The position numbers were made by a program, and so were the translations under genes. 64,000 nucleotides of DNA from SZUA-547 sp963669315 (GTDB lineage Bacteria; Pseudomonadota; Alphaproteobacteria; Rhodobacterales; Rhodobacteraceae), in the NCBI GenBank assembly GCA_963669315.1, contig OY770021.1, positions 3,224,001-3,288,000 of the forward strand, read 5' to 3'. The notes under the pieces were generated by a model. It searched no databases. It saw only the letters and a program-made list of their open reading frames with translations, and had not been told where the DNA came from. Below, piece after piece: positions 27,815 through 35,901 of the stretch. Position 1 is the first letter of the stretch; every line of letters begins with the position of its first letter.

Positions 27815-28741
27815 TTGCCACTGACCGCTTTTCGATGGGTGGCCCGCCATAGCAAACAATGGCTGGTGGCAGGTCTTCTGGCGGGGCTTTTCCTGCCCGG
27901 TCTCGCCGCGACGCTGCGCCCCTGGCTGCCGGAGATGGTGGCGATTCTACTGTTCCTGACCGCGTTCCGGATCGGCCCTCGCGCCGCTTTCGGAACGATC
28001 GGCGAGGCGCGGATGGCGTTCGTTTTCGCACTGATCTACCAGCTCGCCATGCCCCTAGCAGCGATGGCTACTCTGTCAGTTGTAGGGATTGCGGGCACGC
28101 CGCTCGGGCTGGCGGTGATTCTGGTCGCGGCTGCGCCTTCGGTCACTGGCAGCCCGAATTTCGCGATCATGCTGGGCCATGACCCGGTTCCAGCGTTGCG
28201 GCTGCTGATCGTCGGAACCGCGCTTTTCCCCGCCACCGTCATACCAACGCTCTGGTTCACCCCCGGATTGGGAGAGCAGGCCGAAGTGCTGACGGCGGCC
28301 CTCCGCCTGATCGGGATCATCGCCGCCGCTGTCGGCGTGGCGTTTGTTCTTCGCTGGCAGGCCTGTCCGGAACTCTCGGACGAACGGAGGGAGGCGTTGG
28401 ACGGCCTGTCCGCAATGATGCTCGCCGTTATCGTGATCGGGCTGATGGCGGCGCTTGGGCCGACCCTGAGGGAGGACCCAGCCGAGGCTCTGTTCTGGGT
28501 CGTCGCTGCTTTTGGCGTCAATTTCGGACTTCAGATCGCGGCTTTCGCCGTGCTTCGTGCCGTTGGAGATACCAAGCGCGCCGTTCCGGTGGGAATCATC
28601 GCCGGGAACCGCAATATCGCGTTGTTTCTGGTTGCTCTGCCGGCGGTTGTCACCGATCCGTTGCTGATCTTCATCGCTTGCTATCAGCTGCCGATGTATC
28701 TGACGCCGATCCTGCTGAAGCCTCTTTATCGGCGCAGATGA
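27815..28741 (+). CDS. Bile acid:sodium symporter-like (BASS/SBF-type) membrane protein
   Basis: The 308-residue protein has about nine to ten hydrophobic helices and a late AGNRNIALFLVALP segment that resembles the BASS family crossing motif. It begins with TTG one base after the dctM stop, so it is coupled to the TRAP operon. It may export or import an organic anion related to the same pathway. Family membership is moderately supported; transport substrate is unknown. Confidence 0.65.
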   Translation: MPLTAFRWVARHSKQWLVAGLLAGLFLPGLAATLRPWLPEMVAILLFLTAFRIGPRAAFGTIGEARMAFVFALIYQLAMPLAAMATLSVVGIAGTPLGLAVILVAAAPSVTGSPNFAIMLGHDPVPALRLLIVGTALFPATVIPTLWFTPGLGEQAEVLTAALRLIGIIAAAVGVAFVLRWQACPELSDERREALDGLSAMMLAVIVIGLMAALGPTLREDPAEALFWVVAAFGVNFGLQIAAFAVLRAVGDTKRAVPVGIIAGNRNIALFLVALPAVVTDPLLIFIACYQLPMYLTPILLKPLYRRR

Positions 28742-28816
28742 CTTTCGAACGCGAACATGCCAATCTACTACTCTTCGGCTGTGAGAGCCAACGTCCAAAC
28801 AAGGCGGCGAACTCCA

Positions 28817-29581
28817 TCAGCGCAAAGCGCTCATCCAGTCCAATGTCGCATCCGTGTCGCCGCCGGGCTTGTATTCCGCGCCCAACGGCGCGCGCCAGCC
28901 GAGATCCTCGACAACCTTAAAGGTTTGAGCGTAGTCGATTTCCCCACGATCCGGCGGACCGCGGTCGGGAACTGAGGCGAACTGGATATGACCGATGATC
29001 GGAAGCAGGTCCGCCAGCTTGCGTGGGAGGTCCCCCTCCATCCGCTGCACATGATAGCAGTCGAACATCAGCTTCAGATTGGCGGGGCCCACCTCATCGA
29101 TGATCGCCTGCGCGTGGTCGGTCGCGGTCAGGAAGTAGCCGGGCGCGTCATAGGTGTTCAGCGGCTCAATCAGGATCGTGATCCCGTATTCCGCGGCGCC
29201 TTCACAGGCATAGCGGAGGTTGCTGGCAAAAGTTCGATGCGCTTTTTCGCCGTTGGCGACGCCAGCCATGACATGGATACATTGCGCGTCGATCGCGGTG
29301 GCGTAGGCGATCGCCTCGTCTATGGCGGCGCGGGCTTCGCCTTCGCGACCCGGAAGCGCCGACAAGCCGAACTCGCCGGCCGACTGGTCGCCCGGCCGGG
29401 TGTTGAGGCCGAGCATTTTCAGGCCTGTTTCCTGAAGCGCGGCCTTCACATCGGCAGCGGGGTATTCATAGGGCCAATGGCACTCGACAGCGTCGAACCC
29501 GGCGGAATTGGCCGCGCGGATGGCCTCCGGCAACGACCGGTCGCTCCAAAGAAAACCAAGATTGGCGGAGAATTCTGTCAT
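28817..29581 (-). CDS. Hydroxypyruvate isomerase-like TIM-barrel protein (Hyi/OtnI family)
   Basis: The 254-residue protein starts FSANLGFLWSDRSLPEAI as in Hyi proteins and carries the two catalytic glutamates in ILIEPLNTYD and GAEYKPGG, with the metal histidine in MFDCYHVQ. Hyi interconverts hydroxypyruvate and tartronate semialdehyde; OtnI homologues isomerise 2-oxo-tetronates. It is divergent from a D-2-hydroxyacid dehydrogenase at 29738 that could reduce hydroxypyruvate, so a C3/C4 hydroxyacid route is plausible. Confidence 0.82.
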   Translation of the reverse strand: MTEFSANLGFLWSDRSLPEAIRAANSAGFDAVECHWPYEYPAADVKAALQETGLKMLGLNTRPGDQSAGEFGLSALPGREGEARAAIDEAIAYATAIDAQCIHVMAGVANGEKAHRTFASNLRYACEGAAEYGITILIEPLNTYDAPGYFLTATDHAQAIIDEVGPANLKLMFDCYHVQRMEGDLPRKLADLLPIIGHIQFASVPDRGPPDRGEIDYAQTFKVVEDLGWRAPLGAEYKPGGDTDATLDWMSALR

Positions 29582-29737
29582 GCAAGCCGCTCCTCTTTCG
29601 TTTGAACGGCTTAGCAGGCAGTTCGGGGTCTGGCGAGCGCTTCGGTGAATTTGCCTTGCCGCGCCCGTGGCGGAAGGTTGATATGCGGACTATGCATTTC
29701 AGTTATCTTGAGTGCGTTTGGGAATGGGGAGCCGCCG

Positions 29738-30694
29738 GTGACCAAGATCGTTTTTCTGGATCGTGAGACAATTGGGCCGGGGGTGACGCTGAACCGGCCG
29801 AAATCGGCCCATGACTGGACCGCATATGACGCCTCGACGGAGGCGCAGGCGATTGAACGGCTGAAAGATGCGGAGATCGCGGTTACCAACAAGGTTCCGA
29901 TCCGCGCGGCGGCGCTGGAGGCGGCGCCGAATCTGAAGATGATCGCAGTGGCCGCCACCGGGTATGACGTCATCGACGTCGCCGCTTGCGTCGAGCGAGG
30001 CGTGACCGTCTCGAACGTACGCGGCTATGCGGTGAAGACGGTGCCTGAGCATGTGTTCGCGCTGATTTTCGCGCTCAGCCGCAATATTGTCGGCTATCGT
30101 CAGGATGTGATTGATGGAGAGTGGCAGCGTTCGGGTCAGTTCTGCTTTTTCACGCATCCAATCCGCGACCTTGCGGGATCGCGGCTGGGCGTCATCGGCG
30201 GCGGCGCCCTTGGGCAGGCGGTTGGGCGGATCGGCGAGGCTTTGGGCATGGATGTCGTATTCGCCGCTCGAAAAGGGGCCGGGATGTCCGGCGAGGGGCG
30301 CACGCCGTGGGAGGAGGTGATCACGACATCGGATGTGATCTCACTGCATGCTCCGCTGACGCCCGAGACGCGCGGCATGATCTCGACGCCGGAGTTTGAG
30401 GCGATGGAGCGCAAGCCGATCCTGATCAACACGGCTCGCGGCGGGCTGGTGGACGAGGCGGCGCTGGTCGACGCGCTGGACCGCGATCTTATCGCGGGCG
30501 CCGGGTTCGATGTGCTGACCTCGGAGCCTCCGCAGCCGGACAACCCGCTGCTGGCCGCGCTGGATCGACCGAACCTGATCGTTACGCCGCATGTCGCCTG
30601 GGCATCGGCGGAAGCCAGACAGACACTTTGGGATCAGGTGGTCAGCCATATCGACAACTACATGAATGGCCAACCGACGAACGTGGTGGGCTGA
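29738..30694 (+). CDS. D-2-hydroxyacid dehydrogenase (glycerate/hydroxypyruvate reductase type)
   Basis: The 318-residue enzyme has the NAD-binding GVIGGGALGQAVGRI, the catalytic arginine in NTARGGLVDE, the glutamate in SEPPQPDNP and the histidine in TPHVAWAS. An open frame reaches back to 29645, but the GTG at 29738 with GGGGAG about 6 bases upstream aligns with the family start (VTKIVFLD) and is preferred. The VKTVPEHVFALIFALSRN stretch resembles NAD-dependent glycerate dehydrogenases. It is divergent from the Hyi-like gene. Confidence 0.88.
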   Translation: MTKIVFLDRETIGPGVTLNRPKSAHDWTAYDASTEAQAIERLKDAEIAVTNKVPIRAAALEAAPNLKMIAVAATGYDVIDVAACVERGVTVSNVRGYAVKTVPEHVFALIFALSRNIVGYRQDVIDGEWQRSGQFCFFTHPIRDLAGSRLGVIGGGALGQAVGRIGEALGMDVVFAARKGAGMSGEGRTPWEEVITTSDVISLHAPLTPETRGMISTPEFEAMERKPILINTARGGLVDEAALVDALDRDLIAGAGFDVLTSEPPQPDNPLLAALDRPNLIVTPHVAWASAEARQTLWDQVVSHIDNYMNGQPTNVVG

Positions 30695-30770
30695 CCGAAT
30701 GCGCAAGCCGTGCATCGGCCACGCGCGCGCCACATAACAAACCGCAGCCAATGGCTGATTGGGAGGGAAC

Positions 30771-31604
30771 ATGTCTGATCCAGCAGTCATCTGCGTGGCG
30801 ATCACAGGATCAGTGGCGCAGAAATCCAACAATCCGGCTGTGCCGATCACCGTCGAAGAACAGGTTGAGTCGACGCAGGAGGCGTTTGAGGCCGGGGCGG
30901 CCATCGCCCATTGTCACGTGCGCAATCCGGACGGCTCTACGACCTCGGACCCGGAGAAGTTCGCCCGGCTGTTGGAGGGGCTGCACAAGCACTGTCCCGG
31001 CATGATCGTTCAGTTCTCGACCGGCGGGCGGTCTGGCGTTGAAAAGGAGCGGGGGGGCATGTTGCCGCTTCGTCCTGATATGGCTTCGTTGACGGTCGGC
31101 TCATGCAATTTTCCGACAAGGATCTATGAGAACAGCCCATCGTTCATCGACTGGCTGTCATCTGAGATGAACCGCTACGACGTGCGGCCAGAGATCGAAG
31201 CCTTTGACCTTTCCCACATCTTCCAGGCGGCGGCGATGGTACGGGATGGACGTCTCAAAAGTCCGCTGCATGTGCAATTCGTCATGGGCGTCAAGAACGC
31301 GATGCCCGTCGATCGCGAGGCGATGGAATTCATGATCAAGACTACCAAGCGGTTGATGCCGGAGGCGACCTGGTGCGCGGCCGGGATCGGGCGTTTTCAG
31401 GCGACAGTCAATGAATGGTGCGCTGAACTTGGCGGGCATTGCCGAACCGGGCTTGAGGACAATGTCCGTCTGGACAAGAATACGCTGGCCCCGTCAAACG
31501 CGGCCCTGGTCGCGCGGTGCGTCGAGATACTGAAGAAGCATGGCCGGAGGCCGGCCACCGCAGCCGAGGCGCGGGCGTTATTGAGCCTGCCGAAAGCGGC
31601 CTGA
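30771..31604 (+). CDS. BKACE-family beta-keto acid cleavage enzyme (DUF849)
   Basis: The 277-residue protein has the zinc-site histidines H47 and H49 in AHCHVR and a C-terminal GLEDNVRLDKNT segment with the catalytic-site acidic residues. GGGAGG before the ATG at 30771 decides the start over a TTG 12 bases earlier. BKACE enzymes react a 3-keto acid with acetyl-CoA to give acetoacetate and a new acyl-CoA. The next two genes encode both subunits of a 3-oxoacid CoA-transferase, which can activate that acetoacetate, so the three genes form a coherent module. The 3-keto acid is unknown. Confidence 0.9.
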   Translation: MSDPAVICVAITGSVAQKSNNPAVPITVEEQVESTQEAFEAGAAIAHCHVRNPDGSTTSDPEKFARLLEGLHKHCPGMIVQFSTGGRSGVEKERGGMLPLRPDMASLTVGSCNFPTRIYENSPSFIDWLSSEMNRYDVRPEIEAFDLSHIFQAAAMVRDGRLKSPLHVQFVMGVKNAMPVDREAMEFMIKTTKRLMPEATWCAAGIGRFQATVNEWCAELGGHCRTGLEDNVRLDKNTLAPSNAALVARCVEILKKHGRRPATAAEARALLSLPKAA

Positions 31605-31618
31605 AGAGGAGACGAAAC

Positions 31619-32317
31619 TTGGCTGACAAGATCAGAGAAAGCGCGGCGGAGGCGCTGGACGGGCTGTTGTTCGATGGCATGACGATCGCGGCGGGGGGGT
31701 TCGGCCTCTGCGGCATTCCCGAGAACCTGATCGCGGCGATCCGGGATTCAGGAGTCAAGAATCTGACCATCGCCTCGAACAATTGCGGGGTCGACGGGTT
31801 CGGGTTGGGCGTGCTGCTCGACACCAAGCAGATCTCCAAGATGATCAGCTCATATGTGGGCGAGAATGACGAGTTCATGCGCCAGTATCTCTCTGGCGAA
31901 TTGGAGATCGAGTTCAACCCTCAGGGAACGCTGGCCGAGCGGCTGCGCGCCGGGGGCGCCGGCATTCCGGGCTTCTATACGGCGACCGGCGTCGGCACCC
32001 AGATCGCCGAGGGCAAGGAGGTGAAGGAGTTCGACGGCAAGACCTATATCCTCGAGCGCGGGATCAAGGCGGATCTGGCCATCGTAAAAGCCTGGAAGGG
32101 CGACGCGCAGGGGAACCTCACCTATCGCAAGACGGCGATGAATTTTAACCCCGAGTGTGCGACCGCCGGAAATGTGACCGTGGCGGAGGTGGAAGAGATC
32201 GTGCCCGTGGGAACGCTCGACAAGATGGCGATCCACACGCCCGGCATTTACGTGCAAAAGATCGTTCAGGGTCAGCACGAAAAGCGGATCGAACAGCGCA
32301 CCACGCGTGCGGCTTAA
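31619..32317 (+). CDS. 3-oxoacid CoA-transferase subunit A
   Basis: The 232-residue protein has the family motif GGFGLCGIPENL around residues 24-35 and SNNCGVDGFGLG after it. The start is taken as TTG at 31619, preceded by AGGAGA at 6-base spacing; an upstream frame inside the BKACE gene has no homologous sequence. With subunit B it transfers CoA from succinyl-CoA to acetoacetate or another 3-oxoacid. It lies 14 bases after the BKACE gene. Confidence 0.92.
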   Translation: MADKIRESAAEALDGLLFDGMTIAAGGFGLCGIPENLIAAIRDSGVKNLTIASNNCGVDGFGLGVLLDTKQISKMISSYVGENDEFMRQYLSGELEIEFNPQGTLAERLRAGGAGIPGFYTATGVGTQIAEGKEVKEFDGKTYILERGIKADLAIVKAWKGDAQGNLTYRKTAMNFNPECATAGNVTVAEVEEIVPVGTLDKMAIHTPGIYVQKIVQGQHEKRIEQRTTRAA

Positions 32318-32331
32318 GGGAGAAGAGAGAC

Positions 32332-32961
32332 ATGCCTTGGGACCGCAACCAGATGGCGGCGCGCGCCGCTGAAGAGCTTGAGAACGGCTTCTATGTCAAT
32401 CTCGGCATCGGCATTCCGACACTGGTGCCGAACTACGTGCCGGAGGATTTCGACGTCACGCTGCAATCTGAGAACGGGATGCTGGGCATCGGCCCGTTCC
32501 CGACCGAGGAGGAAGTGGACGCCGATCTGATCAACGCCGGCAAGCAGACCGTCACCGAACTGCGCCGGACCTCGTTCTTCTCCTCCTCGCAGAGCTTCGC
32601 GATGATCCGGGGCGGGCATATCAACCTCGCCATCCTCGGTGCGATGGAGGTGGCCGAGAACGGCGATCTCGCCAACTGGATGATCCCCGGAAAGCTGGTC
32701 AAAGGCATGGGCGGGGCGATGGATCTGGTCGCGGGCGTGCAGCGCATCGTGGTGATCATGGATCACGCCAACAAGCGGGGCGAAAGCAAACTCTTGAAGG
32801 AATGCACTCTGCCGCTGACCGGCAAGGGCGTGGTGGACCGCATCATCACCAATCTCGGCGTCTTCGATGTGGTCGAGGGCGGCCTCAAAGTTGTCGAACT
32901 CGCCTCCGACGTCGATATGGACGAGGTTCGCGAAAAAACCGAAGCGACGCTGGTGGAGTGA
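32332..32961 (+). CDS. 3-oxoacid CoA-transferase subunit B
   Basis: The 209-residue protein has GIGIPTLV near residue 25 and the SENGMLGIGP motif, in which E47 is the glutamate that forms the enzyme-CoA thioester. The ATG at 32332 follows GGGAGAAGAGAG and starts at the conserved MPWDRNQMA. It directly follows subunit A and completes the heterodimer. Confidence 0.94.
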   Translation: MPWDRNQMAARAAEELENGFYVNLGIGIPTLVPNYVPEDFDVTLQSENGMLGIGPFPTEEEVDADLINAGKQTVTELRRTSFFSSSQSFAMIRGGHINLAILGAMEVAENGDLANWMIPGKLVKGMGGAMDLVAGVQRIVVIMDHANKRGESKLLKECTLPLTGKGVVDRIITNLGVFDVVEGGLKVVELASDVDMDEVREKTEATLVE

Positions 32962-33039
32962 AATCGGCGCGAGGCGAAGGCGCACCCTCGCATCGAATCC
33001 GAGAGCGGGCTCCCGCGGCCTTATCACGACTGCGACGAA

Positions 33040-33207
33040 ATGATCGCGCTGCTGCGCGCCAGCCTCGATAGCGATGACGCCGGACTTCCGCTAAGCTCAG
33101 GCGAGCAAGTTTTGCGAATGGGATCTGGTGCAAAGATGATGAATTCGATCTCCCTTGGCGGTTTCGCCGCCGGTCTGCAGGCCGGTGATAAAGTGCTCGG
33201 TTCCTGA
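33040..33207 (+). CDS. Possible 55-residue open frame coupled to the GH3 gene
   Basis: A frame from ATG 33040 runs 55 codons (MIALLRASLDSDDAG to DKVLGS) and its TGA overlaps the GH3 start codon as TGATG. I recognise no family, and there is no clear Shine-Dalgarno, so it may be a short coupling ORF, a relic or chance. The preceding 78 bases (32962-33039) are in the same open frame after the CoA-transferase stop and show nothing else. Confidence 0.25.
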   Translation: MIALLRASLDSDDAGLPLSSGEQVLRMGSGAKMMNSISLGGFAAGLQAGDKVLGS

Positions 33208-34748
33208 TGCTCGCCGCGACGCCTTTCCTCCAGCTCTCCGCCCAATGGCGCGTACAGCAGCTGAAGATGCTGAGCCCTGCGATGACGCAACATGCGGAAT
33301 TGTCCCGGCTTTTGGTCAAGGCCGCCGACACGAAATTCGGGCGGGATCACGACTTTAAATCCATTGAAAGCGTGGCCGATTTTCAGGCGCGCGTGCCGCT
33401 GCGAAAGTATGCGGATTTTTGGGATGAGTATTGGAAGGACGACTTTCCGGTCCTGAAGGGCATCACCTGGCCCAGCGAGATTCCCTATTTCGCGCTGACT
33501 TCGGGCACGACCACGGGCGTCACCAAGCATATTCCGGTTTCGCGCGACATGGTCCGCTCCAACGTGAAGGGCGCGCTGGAGGTTCTGCTCAATCACATGA
33601 TCAGCCGCCCGTCCACGGCGGTTTTGGGAGGGCGTTTCCTTGTGCTGGGCGGCAGCACGGCGCTGCCTGAAATCGCGCCCGGTGTGCGCGCCGGCGATCT
33701 AAGCGGCATCGAAGCGGTGGAGACGCCCTGGTGGGCCAAGCCCTATACGCTGCCATCTGAAGACATCGCGCTGCTCTCCGACTGGGAAGAGAAGATCGAC
33801 CGGATCGGGCGCATGGTGCTTGATCAGGACATCCGATCCATCACCGGTACGCCGAACTGGATGCTGGTGTTTTTCGACAAGCTGGCGGAGCTTCGGCCGA
33901 CGCGCGGTCCATTCCGGATCGCCGACTATTTTCCGAACCTTGAGCTGATTATCTATGGCGGGATGGACTTCAAGCCCTACGCCCGCCGGTTCAAGGATGT
34001 GCTGCGAGGCACCAAGGCCGATTTGCGCGAAGCCTACGCCGCGAGCGAGGGATTTATGGCGTGCGCCGATCGTGGGCCGGGCGACGGGATGCGCCTGATC
34101 CTCGACAGTGGTATTTTCTTCGAGTTTGTACCTCTGGATGAGCTGGACTCGCCCAATCCCACGCGGCACTGGCTGGCCAACGTGGAGACCGGCGTGGACT
34201 ATGCCGTTGTGCTCAGCACCTGCGCGGGCGTCTGGGGATATGTGATCGGCGACACCGTGCGCTTCGTTCAGACCGATCCGCCGCGCGTGCTGATCTCTGG
34301 CAGGACCGCATATGTTCTGACGGCGTTTGGCGAGCACGTGATCGACTTTGAAATGGAAGAGGCGATGGACGGCGCGGCGGATGCTGTTGGCGTCAGGATC
34401 GCTGAATACAGCGTCGCGGCCCGCTTCCCGGAACCAGGTGAGCGCGGACGACACCGCTATGTAGTCGAGTTTCTGGACCCGCAGCCGTCGCCCACAACCG
34501 TCGACAAGTTCCTGAAAGAGGTGGACCAGCGACTTGGTCGCCTGAATGCGGACTATGAATCCATGCGCGATGGCGGCGTCAGCATCGCCGATCCTGAGAT
34601 CGCTGCGGTGCCGCGCGGCACCTTCGTGAAATGGATGAAGAGCCGCGGCAAGATGGGCGGACAGCACAAGGTGCCGCGGATCATCTCGGATCAGGATCTC
34701 GCCAAAGGGTTGTGGGCGTTTTGCGGCCTGAACGAGGGGCCGCTGTAG
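33207..34748 (+). CDS. GH3 family protein (acyl-adenylating amido synthetase-like)
   Basis: The 513-residue protein has the adenylate-forming signature TSGTTTG at residues 98-104 and the GH3-type IYGGMDFKPYARRF and REAYAASEG segments, close in length to plant GH3 enzymes. Plant GH3 proteins adenylate a carboxylic acid and join it to an amino acid; bacterial homologues are scattered and poorly studied, with a few implicated in amide-bond formation. Its start overlaps a short open frame (TGATG), and it lies between the CoA-transferase genes and cysD. No amino-acid partner can be inferred from sequence. Confidence 0.85.
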   Translation: MLAATPFLQLSAQWRVQQLKMLSPAMTQHAELSRLLVKAADTKFGRDHDFKSIESVADFQARVPLRKYADFWDEYWKDDFPVLKGITWPSEIPYFALTSGTTTGVTKHIPVSRDMVRSNVKGALEVLLNHMISRPSTAVLGGRFLVLGGSTALPEIAPGVRAGDLSGIEAVETPWWAKPYTLPSEDIALLSDWEEKIDRIGRMVLDQDIRSITGTPNWMLVFFDKLAELRPTRGPFRIADYFPNLELIIYGGMDFKPYARRFKDVLRGTKADLREAYAASEGFMACADRGPGDGMRLILDSGIFFEFVPLDELDSPNPTRHWLANVETGVDYAVVLSTCAGVWGYVIGDTVRFVQTDPPRVLISGRTAYVLTAFGEHVIDFEMEEAMDGAADAVGVRIAEYSVAARFPEPGERGRHRYVVEFLDPQPSPTTVDKFLKEVDQRLGRLNADYESMRDGGVSIADPEIAAVPRGTFVKWMKSRGKMGGQHKVPRIISDQDLAKGLWAFCGLNEGPL

Positions 34749-34800
34749 GGCGGAGACAATGACGGTCGCAGCCTAAAAATTCCAGTTGATGATCCTTTGG

Positions 34801-34818
34801 TGGGCGCTTTTGCGCCCA
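34801..34818. terminator. Candidate hairpin after the GH3 gene
   Basis: TGGGCGC and GCGCCCA form a 7-bp perfect stem around a TTTT loop, 53 bases past the GH3 stop. The following sequence has only a delayed T-run (TTTT near 34831), so termination strength is uncertain. Confidence 0.35.
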
Positions 34819-34995
34819 AAGGTTCTAAAATTTTGGCGCTATTCGGGCCGCGTTCCTGCGCAACCGACGTTTCGCGGTCGCAACATCCTCGTTTCGCACG
34901 CACTTCCCATATAAGCCTTTTTCAAACGGCGCCGCCGATGTAGATGTTCGCGGCTGCGATATTCGCGCGCTGATCATTGACTACAGGGACCGATC

Positions 34996-35901
34996 ATGAC
35001 GATCCAACTAACCCATCTGGAGCGCCTTGAAGCCGAGGCCATCCACATCATGCGAGAGGTTGCGGCCGAGGCCGAGAATCCCATCATGCTGTACTCAGTG
35101 GGAAAAGACAGCTCCGTCATGCTGCATTTGGCGAAGAAGGCGTTTCACCCATCGGTCCCGCCGTTTCCGCTGATGCATGTGGACACGACATGGAAATTCG
35201 AGGCGATGTACGAATTCCGCGACCGGATGGCGGAAGAAGCGAGCATGGACCTGATCGTGCATGTAAATGAAGAGGGCGCAGAGCAGGGCATCGGTCCGTT
35301 CACCCATGGCTCGGCGGTCCATACCGACGTGATGAAGACGGTCGCGCTGAAGCAGGCGCTGGACAAGTATAAGTTCGACGTGGCCTTTGGCGGCGCCCGG
35401 CGTGATGAGGAGAAATCGCGCGCGAAGGAGCGCATCTTCTCTTTCCGCAGCGCTGCGCATCGCTGGGATCCGAAGAACCAGAGGCCGGAGATCTGGAAGC
35501 TTTACAATTCACGTAAAGCCAAAGGTGAATCGATCCGGGTGTTCCCGCTTTCCAATTGGACTGAGCTCGATATCTGGCAGTACATCTATCGGGAAAACAT
35601 CCCAATTCCCGATCTCTACTTCTCGGCCGAGCGCCCGGTTGTCGAACGCGACGGCGTGCTACTGATGGTCGATGACGACCGGATGCCTCTGGAACCCGGC
35701 GAGACGCCGGAGATGCGGTCAGTCCGGTTCCGCACGCTTGGATGCTGGCCGCTGACCGGCGCGGTGGAATCGACCGCATCCACGTTGCCCGAGATCATTC
35801 AGGAGATGCTTCTGACCACCACGTCGGAACGTCAGGGCCGCGCCATCGACCATGACGCCGCGGCCTCGATGGAGCAGAAGAAGCAGGAAGGCTATTTCTG
35901 A
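34996..35901 (+). CDS. cysD: Sulfate adenylyltransferase subunit CysD
   Basis: The 301-residue protein is the ATP-pyrophosphatase-fold subunit of ATP sulfurylase. It has the PP-loop SVGKDSSV starting at S34, the HVDTTWKF segment, and the GGARRDEEKSRAKER motif. It forms APS from sulfate and ATP together with the GTPase subunit encoded next, whose ATG overlaps its stop (TGATG). It opens the cysD-cysNC-tauE-type operon. Confidence 0.96.
   Translation: MTIQLTHLERLEAEAIHIMREVAAEAENPIMLYSVGKDSSVMLHLAKKAFHPSVPPFPLMHVDTTWKFEAMYEFRDRMAEEASMDLIVHVNEEGAEQGIGPFTHGSAVHTDVMKTVALKQALDKYKFDVAFGGARRDEEKSRAKERIFSFRSAAHRWDPKNQRPEIWKLYNSRKAKGESIRVFPLSNWTELDIWQYIYRENIPIPDLYFSAERPVVERDGVLLMVDDDRMPLEPGETPEMRSVRFRTLGCWPLTGAVESTASTLPEIIQEMLLTTTSERQGRAIDHDAAASMEQKKQEGYF

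Noticed and set aside
26368..27855. 495-codon minus-strand frame opposite the first dctM
   Set aside because: Histidine/arginine/glutamine-rich composition without domains is typical of the antisense of a membrane protein gene; dctM on the plus strand has all its family motifs.
31517..31618. Upstream start for CoA-transferase subunit A inside the BKACE gene
   Set aside because: Residues before 31619 read as arginine-rich out-of-frame BKACE sequence; the TTG at 31619 has AGGAGA at proper spacing.
32155..32331. Long upstream start for CoA-transferase subunit B
   Set aside because: The extra 59 codons lie in another frame of subunit A, and the ATG at 32332 has a good ribosome-binding site and the conserved family start.
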